From: Sphingobium sp. CECT 9361
GTDB taxonomy: Bacteria > Pseudomonadota > Alphaproteobacteria > Sphingomonadales > Sphingomonadaceae
Reading direction: 5' to 3'
Assembly: GCF_918741285.1 (NCBI RefSeq)
Contig: NZ_CAKKNC010000019.1
Coordinates: 24,714-88,713, forward strand
DNA length: 64,000 nucleotides
The notes beneath the pieces were generated by a model, which was given only the letters and a program-made list of their open reading frames with translations, made no database searches and was not told where the DNA came from. The position numbers and the translations under genes are program-made. Numbering within the stretch: position 1 is the stretch's first letter; each line of letters starts with the position of its first letter. This document shows, piece by piece, positions 24,987 through 32,963 of the stretch.

Positions 24987-27254
24987 TCAGGCGGCAGTCG
25001 CTTCGGCAGAGGACCGCTGCTGCTCGACGGCCTCCGACACAATACGGCGGATCTCCGCCATGAACTCAGCGGAGACATCGGTCATGACAGCATTTGGTAT
25101 CGGGGCCGCATCCTCGTAGATGTCGCGGATCTCTTGAGCCCGCTCGAACGTGGAGCCTTTGCCCGAAAGCTCGAAGGCAGAGCGCCATGTTTCGATCTGC
25201 TCCTGCACGAGCCTGCGGGCTGCGAGAGAGTGGAAGCGAGTGTGGACGACCTGCCGCACGAGGTCGAGCGCGGCCTCAGCCTCAGCCTCCTCCGGGATGA
25301 GTGGCTCCCAGCTTGCAGGGTTGGACAGGAAGCGCGAGACTTCCTCTGTCAGGCGTGCGACAAGCTCCGCCACAGGACGCAGGTTGTCATACTCATCACT
25401 CAACTCTCCTGCGATGCGCCGGTTGAGCGCTTTGATCCTGGTCCAGTGCTCCTTCGACACGGAGTCGTGGGACGCCAAGCCGAGACGGGCGAGCCACGGC
25501 CGCTGAAAGGCGCGTGTCGCCGCCTGAACGGCCAGCGGGAGGCCGTCGTAGTGGTAGATTGGGTGCGCGGCAGGTGCGGCAGGCGGTTCGACGGCCCGCT
25601 CGCAATGCTCGATCAACCGACGCAATTCGCCCTGGAAGCCCTTTAAATCCTTGCTCCGTCGGTCGAGCCCGCCCAGCATGAAGCAACGCTTAGCGATCGT
25701 CTGCTCCATAGCGCGGACGATTGAGGCGCCGCCGAGGGCGTCGCGCAGGTTGCTGAGGCCGTTCGTCACCGACGCCATCACGTGGGCCTTCTTGGACTGG
25801 AAGTCAGGCAGGTTTGCTCCCTTCACACTGTCGAAGTGAGTAAACGCGATTGCGAGCTTCTGCTGGTGGCCGCTGGTCGCCAGCGAACGGAGGACCGACA
25901 GTGGTGCCGCCTGCATCGGCTGCTGGGCATTGTCCACCAGCAAGACAACGTCGACGTCGCTGAACCGCCGCGTGATCTGGGTTGTCACACTAGAGGAAGA
26001 CTCCGGCGTGTGGCCAAGGCCCTGACCATCCAGCAGCACGAGCTTGGGCTTGTCTTCGATGAACGTCGGGTAAAGCGGCCCCCGCACACGTATCCCGTTC
26101 ACCAGAGGCGTAAGCAGCCGGCCGAACTGCGGAGCGTAATTGCTAGCGAACCACCGAACGGCGCGGATGAAAGCGTCCCGATTGTCGCTCGTCATCGTCC
26201 AATGCTCCGGCCATCCCGCTCGATTCCGCGTTAGCTCGCCCTCAACGAGAAACTCGAAACGGGACCGCACGTCTGCAAGCACATCCTGGACGATGTTCCC
26301 GAACTCCTCAACCTCCCAGAGCTCGCCCTCGAACAGCTCTTGGGCGGAGTCGCGGTCGGCTCCGGTGAGCTGATCGATGTTCTCAGAAAGGTCCGCCGAA
26401 ACCTTCGCTACAACGATGGCATGCAGGTCGCGCAAACGCTTGACGTACAAGCGAAGGCGCTCAGCGTTTGCTGCGCGTTCGTCCACCGGAACATCGTCCT
26501 CCGCGACGTCCATGGCCACGTCCTCAATGGGATCGTCGAAGCTGAAATCGTCTTCGACGACGGAGATGGGCGCAGCGCTGGAGAAGCTGCCGAGCGTGTA
26601 CCCAAGTCGAAAGCGCTGGTCGCGATGGTTCAGAAGCCTGTCTGCAATGTCCGCATCCCTCTTCTTCTCGAACACCGCCACACACGAGTCGGCGACGCAT
26701 TCTTCGATGTTGGCCAGCACTTCATGTTCCGATGAGAACGTCACGACGGCATCGAAGTTACCTTCATCGAGAACGATCTCGATGCCGGAGACCGTCGTCT
26801 TGGCGGTGGATGTCGACGGGAAGCGGTCCTTCTCGTGATCCGAACCAATGAGGTGGCGTAGCAGCGTCGTCTTGCCTGCGCCGGTAGTGCCGACGAAAAG
26901 GACGCGCGCATAGCCAGCCTCGCGATCAGGAAGCGCAATGTGAGCCTGCCGGGCGGCCCATGGATCTGGCTGACCGGCCTGCAGCTCGTCGAAGAAGGCC
27001 ATGACTACGCTTGGCGCGAAGCGGCGCTCGGCCTCAGCACGGCGAGTGGCATTCCACCATGACTGATCGCTAAGGATTGAGTTCAACTGCTCTACGAGAC
27101 CGTCCGCTTCGTCGGCGTCAACCGTCCCAAGACCTCGGCGCATCTTTAAGCCTGGACGCCCCCGGGAGTCCTTGCGGAGTGGGTGGCGGAAGCTGACGAC
27201 CCATCCAGGCCTTCCCTGGGCACGCGACTTCGACGCGGTGTAGATTTTTGACAT
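24987..27254 (-). CDS. large P-loop GTPase of unknown role (defence-island candidate)
   Basis: 755 aa from the ATG at 27254 (GGGGAACAACA before it); the frame could extend to 27332. G1 P-loop VGTTGAGKTT near residue 120, switch-I-like STAKTT near 143, G3 LVLLDGQGLG near 404, and G4-like AFTHFDSVKG near 472 (THFD in place of NKxD). The N-terminal about 110 residues and the C-terminal 200 residues are charged and helical, without membrane segments. This build resembles dynamin- or septin-like stand-alone GTPases. It lies between BREX and PIN/TOPRIM genes, which suggests defence, but no known system is recognised. Confidence 0.65.
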   Translation of the reverse strand: MSKIYTASKSRAQGRPGWVVSFRHPLRKDSRGRPGLKMRRGLGTVDADEADGLVEQLNSILSDQSWWNATRRAEAERRFAPSVVMAFFDELQAGQPDPWAARQAHIALPDREAGYARVLFVGTTGAGKTTLLRHLIGSDHEKDRFPSTSTAKTTVSGIEIVLDEGNFDAVVTFSSEHEVLANIEECVADSCVAVFEKKRDADIADRLLNHRDQRFRLGYTLGSFSSAAPISVVEDDFSFDDPIEDVAMDVAEDDVPVDERAANAERLRLYVKRLRDLHAIVVAKVSADLSENIDQLTGADRDSAQELFEGELWEVEEFGNIVQDVLADVRSRFEFLVEGELTRNRAGWPEHWTMTSDNRDAFIRAVRWFASNYAPQFGRLLTPLVNGIRVRGPLYPTFIEDKPKLVLLDGQGLGHTPESSSSVTTQITRRFSDVDVVLLVDNAQQPMQAAPLSVLRSLATSGHQQKLAIAFTHFDSVKGANLPDFQSKKAHVMASVTNGLSNLRDALGGASIVRAMEQTIAKRCFMLGGLDRRSKDLKGFQGELRRLIEHCERAVEPPAAPAAHPIYHYDGLPLAVQAATRAFQRPWLARLGLASHDSVSKEHWTRIKALNRRIAGELSDEYDNLRPVAELVARLTEEVSRFLSNPASWEPLIPEEAEAEAALDLVRQVVHTRFHSLAARRLVQEQIETWRSAFELSGKGSTFERAQEIRDIYEDAAPIPNAVMTDVSAEFMAEIRRIVSEAVEQQRSSAEATAA

Positions 27255-27255
27255 T

Positions 27256-27333
27256 GTTGTTCCCCGTTGTTCCAAATGTCGTCTGACATGCAACTTAGCG
27301 CTCGTCAAGCCATCCGGAACAACGTGGTACAAC
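27256..27333. promoter_or_regulatory. 18-bp imperfect inverted repeat in the GTPase leader
   Basis: GTTGTTCCCCGTTGTTCC (27256-27273) and GGAACAACGTGGTACAAC (27316-27333) are complementary at 16 of 18 positions, 42 nt apart. One arm also contains the GTTGTTCC repeat twice and overlaps the GTPase ribosome-binding region. Likely operator for this gene or for the divergent GTPase/PIN intergenic region. Confidence 0.5.
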
Positions 27334-27521
27334 GTCGTGGGCCTTCATCGGTGATGGGGAACTGGCGCGAGCGCATCGCGGTCGCTCGCGAGCACTTCCT
27401 CAAGCGACCCGCATGCCTGAAGTCGTCCTACTGACCTCTTGAGCGATCTTCTTGCTGCTATAGGACTGGATCGAAGCAATATGGCGATCGATCTTCGGAT
27501 AGCCGAAATCAAGGAAGCGGA

Positions 27522-28922
27522 ATGTCAGATGTGATGAAGGTGGGCAAAGAGCTTGATTCGTGCAAGCTGCGTTTGCTGATTGACACTAGCGTCTGGCTCG
27601 ATGTTGCAAAGGACTATCGGCAACGTCCGACGCTCAGCGCGCTCGAGGAGTTGGTCAAGGCGGACGTCATCCATTTCATCGTCCCGCGGCAAGTTATCGA
27701 CGAGTTCGCCCGCAACAAAGAGCGGATCATCAAGGAGAGCGGGCAGAGCCTCGCCAGCACGTTCCGTCGGGTGAAGGACGCTCTAAAGCAGTTCGGGCGC
27801 GATGACGGCCGGGACGAGATCCTGCAGCAACTCAGCGACGTCGATCACCGCATCGCCATCCTCGGAGAGGCCGTGAACGACGCCATCGGCAGGATCGAGG
27901 CGCTGTTCGCTGGAGCTGAGATCATAGAGACGGACGACACGACCATGCTGGCGGCTGCGCAGCGGGCGGTCGATAAGCGGGCTCCGTTCCACAAGCCGAA
28001 GAACAGCATGGGCGACGCGATCCTGATCGAGCTGTACGCCCGAGCGTTGGCCGAGGACGAAAGCGGCGGTAGGGACGTGTTCGCGTTCGTGACGCACAAC
28101 AAGCACGACTTCAGCGCGGCCATTGGGGACGAGCGTCGGCCGCACCCTGACCTGGCCGACCTGTTTACCGGTGATCGGTCGATCTATTCGCTCAATCTGA
28201 ACGCGCTGCTGAACGAGCAGGCGCCGGAGTGGCTGGATGAGCTTCAAGCCGAGTTCGAGTACGAGGAAGAGCCGCGTCGCCTCTCCGAGATCGTGGAGGC
28301 GCTGGATCTGCTGTGGCGGCAGATCTGGTACAACCGGCACTGCAACTTGCGCATCGCGATCGAGGACGGCAGGCACAAAGTCGTACCTGGAGCCGAGTAT
28401 TCGCGCGCGCCCTACAAGGCAGGGGAGAACCTCGACACCGTGTGGGAGCAGGCGCTCGCGGCCGCCCAACGAACGGAGAAGGAGGTCGGCCTCGGCAAGC
28501 TGGGTCCATGGACCGATTTCGAGTGGGGAAGGCTGCGCATTCGGCTACTCGGACACGTGGGTTTGGTTCGATACCTCAACGGCGCGTGTCCTGGCGCCCT
28601 ACCAGGGAAAATCCGGCTCGATACGAAAACCGCGCCGGAAGCCGACCATCGGGATCCTACGTCGCTGGCGCGAACGCCCGGAAGATTGATTGGAGCAACT
28701 GATGCATTTCGGGGAAGCGCTTTCGGAGGCGCCGCGGGCTGTCGCCGCTCTGCAGAAGTTCCAAGAATTTGGTCGCGACCGCGTCCTTCCGGTCCAACTC
28801 GCCTTGGTAGCGCTCGGCGCGCGCATTCCATTGTGACCAGCGAACCGGGCTCAGTGCCCGGTCGGCGATCACCAATGCCTCTTTGCCCAGGAACAGTTCA
28901 ATCGAGCAGGCGGAGCCATTGA
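27522..28922 (+). CDS. PIN-domain (DUF4935-like) nuclease, C-terminus probably frameshifted
   Basis: N-terminal PIN ribonuclease fold: LLIDTSVWLDV (D21), VPRQVIDEFARNKE (acidic E), NSMGDAILIELYA (third acid) and FAFVTHNKHDFS (fourth acid). The mid-region to PWTDFEWGRL (about residue 337) is well ordered. Beyond about nt 28540 the frame becomes Arg/Pro/Ser-rich and overlaps the convergent TOPRIM gene by 266 nt, so the real C-terminus probably ends near there, or at 28689 in the +1 frame (which reads DTWVWFDTST). SD AAGGAAG lies 6 nt upstream of the ATG. Divergent from the GTPase gene; a defence or toxin role is inferred. Confidence 0.65.
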   Translation: MSDVMKVGKELDSCKLRLLIDTSVWLDVAKDYRQRPTLSALEELVKADVIHFIVPRQVIDEFARNKERIIKESGQSLASTFRRVKDALKQFGRDDGRDEILQQLSDVDHRIAILGEAVNDAIGRIEALFAGAEIIETDDTTMLAAAQRAVDKRAPFHKPKNSMGDAILIELYARALAEDESGGRDVFAFVTHNKHDFSAAIGDERRPHPDLADLFTGDRSIYSLNLNALLNEQAPEWLDELQAEFEYEEEPRRLSEIVEALDLLWRQIWYNRHCNLRIAIEDGRHKVVPGAEYSRAPYKAGENLDTVWEQALAAAQRTEKEVGLGKLGPWTDFEWGRLRIRLLGHVGLVRYLNGACPGALPGKIRLDTKTAPEADHRDPTSLARTPGRLIGATDAFRGSAFGGAAGCRRSAEVPRIWSRPRPSGPTRLGSARRAHSIVTSEPGSVPGRRSPMPLCPGTVQSSRRSH

Positions 28923-29751
28923 CATCCATCGGCCGTAACCCCTCGGGCCCAATTGTCGGATAACGACGGGCAAACGGTATGTCCGGCAATGTCATCAAGC
29001 GGATGTTGCGGGGAAATTGTACCCGGGACAGTGACATCATGGCCTCGTGGCCTGCTGCGTCGTTGTCGAACACGGCGAGGATGCGAATCTGTTGTTTCAC
29101 GCCGGCAAACGCCTTTACCATACGCGCCAGCGGTGAAGCGCCGCCCTCGATTTTAAACCCTTCGAAATCGACGAAGTCGTAGATGTCGCAAAACTCTGGG
29201 TAGAGGGCTGCGAGCGCGGCTGCTAGAAGCTTCGAGTCCGACTTGCCCTCGGTCAGGATCAGGATCTTCCCGATCGGACCGTCCTCTTCACGGTCGTCGG
29301 AGTAACGCTTGGCGAGATTGGTCGTGAGTGAGACGCTGGCGTCGAACTCGCCCTCGTAGAGGTCGGTCAAGTCCATCCAAACAGCTTGCGGCTGAAGCGC
29401 GTCAATCTGGATCGCCAAGCAGGCAAATGGGTCGCTGATCTCATAGCGCAACATGCCCGAGGGTCCGAGCAACGCGTCGATCGATCGGGTACTCGCTGAT
29501 CGAAAATAGTCTTCTTGCCAGCTGTCATAGGTCCATGAGCGACAGGCGGCCAACTCCTCTGTGAGGCCATGCTCCTCATAGGTCAGTGCCATTCGCTCGA
29601 TGCTCTCAAGGTGTTCCCGGTAGCCGTGCTCCCACAGCTTCCGGCAGAGCTGGGCGGTATAACCCTGGATCTCGAGCCGCTTTCGCACGTTGGCGGCCGG
29701 CGCATAGAGATACCAGAAGTCCGGCCTTACCTCGTCGTACAGCGGGTCCAT
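28657..29751 (-). CDS. TOPRIM-domain protein (5' end displaced by IS21 element)
   Basis: 364 aa as written. TOPRIM motifs: KILILTEGKSDSKLL (E168) and ILAVFDNDAAGHEAM (D229, D231), as in OLD-type nucleases and HEPN/TOPRIM proteins. The N-terminal 150 residues are helical and may be a HEPN-like or associated domain. The reading frame stays open upstream of the ATG into the end of the IS element. Joining across the element through the 8-bp target repeat adds 49 in-frame codons, starting GTG at 32537. The 29751 ATG is therefore internal, and the gene is probably inactivated or N-truncated. A defence role is inferred from context. Confidence 0.6.
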   Translation of the reverse strand: MDPLYDEVRPDFWYLYAPAANVRKRLEIQGYTAQLCRKLWEHGYREHLESIERMALTYEEHGLTEELAACRSWTYDSWQEDYFRSASTRSIDALLGPSGMLRYEISDPFACLAIQIDALQPQAVWMDLTDLYEGEFDASVSLTTNLAKRYSDDREEDGPIGKILILTEGKSDSKLLAAALAALYPEFCDIYDFVDFEGFKIEGGASPLARMVKAFAGVKQQIRILAVFDNDAAGHEAMMSLSRVQFPRNIRLMTLPDIPFARRYPTIGPEGLRPMDVNGSACSIELFLGKEALVIADRALSPVRWSQWNARAERYQGELDRKDAVATKFLELLQSGDSPRRLRKRFPEMHQLLQSIFRAFAPAT

Positions 29752-29822
29752 ATGCCGACGAACGACGGCGTGGACGGTGCGGCGCGGACGATGCTGCAGA
29801 TCGAACTCGCTAAACAGCAGTT

Positions 29823-29830
29823 CACAGCAG
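29823..29830. repeat. 8-bp target-site duplication of second IS21 element (left copy)
   Basis: CACAGCAG here and at 32462-32469. Rejoining at one copy restores a continuous minus-strand reading frame into the TOPRIM gene. Confidence 0.75.
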
Positions 29831-29930
29831 TATAGCGCGGCGATCTGGATGAGAGGCTGGCGTCAATCAGGATGAGAACTGATTGTCGCGGCGTTCATGT
29901 GGTGCCTTTTTTGATTGACGCTGGCAAGCG

Positions 29931-30776
29931 CTATTCAGGGGTTTGATTGTCGCTGTGCGACAGTTCTCCACTGGACTTGATTGTCGCAAAGGTCGGTGGT
30001 CTGCCTGCACGAGATTGACGCTGGAGAGCCGAGCGCCGACGATAGCTTTCGACGTTCATTTCGAAGATGGTCGCGTGATGAACGAGGCGGTCGACGGCGG
30101 CGAGTGTCATGGCGGGATCTGGGAAGACCCGGTTCCATTCACCGAAGGGCTGGTTTGCGGTGATGAGCGTGGATCGTCGTTCATATCGTGCGCTGATCAA
30201 CTCGAACAGGACAGAGGTTTCGGCCTGATCCTTGGTCACATATGCAAGATCATCGAGGACCAGCAGATGATATTTGTCGAGCTTGGCGATCGCAGCCTCG
30301 AGCGCCAGTTCGCGACGGGCGACCTGAAGTTTCTGAACCAGATCAGAGGTACGGGCGAACAGGACCCGCCAGCCATTTTCGATCAGCGCCAGGCCAATTG
30401 CGGCTGCCAGATGGGTTTTTCCTCCGCCCGGCGGACCGAAGAGGATGAGGTTGGCCCCTTTCTCGAGCCAGCCATCGCCGGAGCACAGAGCCGTGACCTG
30501 GGCGCGCGAGATCATCGGCACCGCGTCGAAGGCGAAGCTGTCGAGGGTCTTGCCCGGTGGCAGGCGGGCTTCGCCCAGATGCCTTTCGATCCTGCGGCGG
30601 TCCCGTTCGGCGATCTCATGCTCGGCGAGCGCCGCGAGCAGACGGGCGCCCGGCCAGCCTTCCTTGTCGGCTCGGGTGGTGAAGTCGGACCAGACCAGTT
30701 TGATCGCCGGCAGGCGTAAATCGTTCAGGATGAGGCTGAGCCGCTGGGCATCGATAGTGGGTGCGTTCCGGCTCAT
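29931..30776 (-). CDS. istB: IS21-family helper ATPase IstB
   Basis: 281 aa. Walker A FGPPGGGKTHLAAAIG (near residue 112), Walker B LLVLDDLAYVTKD (near 176), and sensor LITANQPFGEW. It overlaps istA by 4 nt. Its similarity to the other IstB in this window is only at motif level. Confidence 0.95.
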   Translation of the reverse strand: MSRNAPTIDAQRLSLILNDLRLPAIKLVWSDFTTRADKEGWPGARLLAALAEHEIAERDRRRIERHLGEARLPPGKTLDSFAFDAVPMISRAQVTALCSGDGWLEKGANLILFGPPGGGKTHLAAAIGLALIENGWRVLFARTSDLVQKLQVARRELALEAAIAKLDKYHLLVLDDLAYVTKDQAETSVLFELISARYERRSTLITANQPFGEWNRVFPDPAMTLAAVDRLVHHATIFEMNVESYRRRSALQRQSRAGRPPTFATIKSSGELSHSDNQTPE

Positions 30777-32275
30777 GCGGCTTCTCCCGCCATGAGAACA
30801 TCGTATGTGGCAAGCGGGACCAGTTCCACAACAACGTGGGGAAGCGCGGCCGGATCAGGCGCAAAGCGTGTACGTAGAGCAGCCATGTCAGGCAGGCGGT
30901 CGGCGGCCATGTCGGTCGTTAGCAGTTCGGCAAGTTCGGCCTCACAGGCCCTCTCATGGGCCATGGCCAACAACTCGACCATATGCCGGCAAGCGACCCG
31001 TTCGGGCAAGGCGGCAATGAGCCGTTCGAAGATCTGCCGATAGGCTTCACGCGGGAACAGCTGATTGCGATATACCAGCTTCAGGAGCGCCATCGGTTTG
31101 CGCCGCAGGCTATGTATGATGTGTCGGTAATCGACCACATGGCCATGGGCACCGTTGTTGAAGGACCGTCCCCGCGGCAACGTCATCAAGTGCGTGCCGC
31201 CAATAAAGAGATCGAGCCGGTCGTCATAAAGCCGAACACGCAGCCGGTGTCCGATCAGTCGCGAAGGCACGGTGTAGAACACCTTGCGAAGGGTGAAGCT
31301 GCTGGTCGATGTGACCGTGACGATCGTCTCCTCATAATCGCTGGTGCGAGCCCCAGGCAGTGGCTGCAATGCCGCACGCTCGGCATCGATGCGGGGGCCG
31401 TTACGCCGGTTTTTGCGGCTGACAACCTCGTCGATGAAGTGCCGGTAGCTCGCCAGATCGTCAAAATCGCGTGATCCGCGCATTAACAGCGCGTCCTTTA
31501 TCGCAGCTTTCAAATGCCCGTGCGGACTCTCGATCCCGCCATTCTCATGGGCAATGCCGCGGTTATTGCGTGTGGGCGTCATGCCATAATGTTCGCACAG
31601 AGCGTCATAGCGCAGCGTCAGATCCCGCCGGGAATCGGCATCCAGGTTGCGGAACGCGGCCGACAGGCTGTCGCTGCGATGCTCGACCGGGGCACCGCCA
31701 ACGGCCCACAATGCGTTTTGCAGCCCCTCGGCGAGGGCAACGTAGCTCTCGCCGCCCAGAATGACATGGGCATGCTCAAAGCCCGACCACATCAGCCGGA
31801 AATGGTAAAGGCGATGTTCGAGCGGCACGCCAGCGACCGTTACATCCTCATCCGTCATCTCGGTGAAGTCTGAAAGGCCGAGCCGACCCGGCTCATGCAC
31901 CTGGCGGAAGATTACTTCCTGTTCAGGGCCATGGATGGCCCGCCACGCTCGGACACGCCGTTCCAATGTCCGCCGGATGCCCGCATCGAGGTCGGGATGC
32001 CGACGCCGCATCTCCTCGAAAATGGCAACCGTCCGAACGCCAGGCGCTGCCTGGAGCAAGGGCACGACTTCTTCTTCAAATATGCCCGCCAGGGGATCGG
32101 GGCGCCGCCGCTCCCGCTGCGCCTGCCGCTGAGATGGAAGTCGAGGATCTCCCTCGATGCGGTATGCGGTCGCTGTGCTGATACCGGCTTTGGCGGCCGC
32201 GATCGACGCGGCATGGGTCTGTCGGAGCTTCATATAGAGCCTCATCTGATGATCGTTGACGTGGCGGCCCGGCAT
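30773..32275 (-). CDS. istA: IS21-family transposase IstA
   Basis: About 500 aa. N-terminal helix-turn-helix (AAAKAGISTATAYRIE), DDE core with LGLSDFTEM (D), VEHRSDSLSAAF (D) and ENGGIESPHGHLK (E), and a C-terminal IstB-contact region. Start chosen at 32275 (MPGRHVND) because AGAAGGG lies 9 nt upstream; ATGs at 32284 and 32332 are alternatives. Full length. Confidence 0.93.
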   Translation of the reverse strand: MPGRHVNDHQMRLYMKLRQTHAASIAAAKAGISTATAYRIEGDPRLPSQRQAQRERRRPDPLAGIFEEEVVPLLQAAPGVRTVAIFEEMRRRHPDLDAGIRRTLERRVRAWRAIHGPEQEVIFRQVHEPGRLGLSDFTEMTDEDVTVAGVPLEHRLYHFRLMWSGFEHAHVILGGESYVALAEGLQNALWAVGGAPVEHRSDSLSAAFRNLDADSRRDLTLRYDALCEHYGMTPTRNNRGIAHENGGIESPHGHLKAAIKDALLMRGSRDFDDLASYRHFIDEVVSRKNRRNGPRIDAERAALQPLPGARTSDYEETIVTVTSTSSFTLRKVFYTVPSRLIGHRLRVRLYDDRLDLFIGGTHLMTLPRGRSFNNGAHGHVVDYRHIIHSLRRKPMALLKLVYRNQLFPREAYRQIFERLIAALPERVACRHMVELLAMAHERACEAELAELLTTDMAADRLPDMAALRTRFAPDPAALPHVVVELVPLATYDVLMAGEAA

Positions 32276-32357
32276 CTGTGACATCCCTTCTCGCGAAGTT
32301 ATGCCCCAGCGTACCTGACCGGCCGCTACCATCAGAAACGCCCTCCAGAAGGGCGCT

Positions 32358-32416
32358 ATCGGGGTCTGCTGATCCGGCTCCGGGCTACGCCCTACACCGG
32401 ATCAGCAGACCCCGAT
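32358..32416. repeat. 20-bp perfect hairpin just inside the right end of the IS
   Basis: ATCGGGGTCTGCTGATCCGG (32358-32377) is exactly complementary to 32397-32416, with a 19-nt loop. It lies upstream of istA, between the terminal repeats and the gene. No U-tract on the istA strand. Could block impinging transcription or translation of the transposase. Confidence 0.7.
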
Positions 32417-32461
32417 TCTCATCTTGATTGACGCTGCTCTCTCATCCTGATTGTCGCGCAG

Positions 32462-32537
32462 CACAGCAGCTTTCCCACATATACCCGAGGTCGCCGACGA
32501 CGACATCGTCGACATATACATCGCGCTCATCAGCCAC
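32462..32537 (-). pseudogene. displaced 5' end of the TOPRIM gene
   Basis: Reads ADERDVYVDDVVVGDLGYMW from a GTG at 32537 up to the IS border. In the joined sequence it continues into CCELLFSEFDLQHR and the TOPRIM protein without a stop, 49 codons in all. An upstream in-frame TAG (about 21 nt before the GTG) limits the start. The left part includes the right copy of the 8-bp target repeat (32462-32469). Confidence 0.55.
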
Positions 32538-32880
32538 GCAAAATACCAGAGCCCCCTGCTAATCGTGCACCACCGTGCACCGCATTTCATCGCACCATGG
32601 TAGCAGCGCTGCCACCGAGTGCACTCGTCATCTTGTGAATTGAGATGGATTGAGGCGGAGGTGACGCCCATCGGGCTAAACGTCCGCTCAAATGCTGAGC
32701 TGAAATCAGATCTGAGGCCCGTGACCTTATCGGCCGGCTTCACCGATCAAGTTCCATATTCCAGTGAATTGCTATCCAAGGTCCGGTCAACCGGCGTCCA
32801 AAACCAGCTGTGCAGCGGCAGCCGAATGCACATTCCACTAATTCAGTGAACTCGACAATCGGTCGCGCGGGGGATGCGCC
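32538..32880. other. intergenic stretch without a supported gene
   Basis: About 340 nt between the TOPRIM 5' remnant and the recombinase site. Only short open frames occur on either strand, none with a convincing ribosome-binding site or recognisable product. Confidence 0.5.
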
Positions 32881-32914
32881 GTCATGTCCGATAATGTTTC
32901 TTATCGGACATGAC
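32881..32914. promoter_or_regulatory. dif-like inverted-repeat recombination core site
   Basis: Perfect 14-bp arms GTCATGTCCGATAA and TTATCGGACATGAC flank a 6-nt centre TGTTTC. Outer bases GCGCC and TGGCGC extend the symmetry with one offset. Arms flanking a 6-nt spacer with ATAA/TTAT at the centre are the layout of XerCD dif and of tyrosine-recombinase resolution sites. It abuts the 5' end of a tyrosine recombinase gene, so it is probably that enzyme's site, its operator, or both. Confidence 0.65.
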
Positions 32915-32963
32915 TGGCGCTCGACCGGGAAGGGTGGCACAAGCGCAATATTGGCATATCCCG

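Larger units (their letters stand above)
29831..32461 (-). mobile_element. second, unrelated IS21-family insertion sequence
   Basis: About 2.63 kb. Imperfect terminal repeats: left GCGCGGCGATCTGGATGAG (29835-29853) against GCGCGACAATCAGGATGAG read inward from the right end. Several inner copies of TGATTGWCGC lie at both ends, as expected for IstA binding sites. It encodes istA and istB of a different subgroup from the element in brxC. Exact ends are uncertain by 2-3 nt on the left. Confidence 0.85.
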
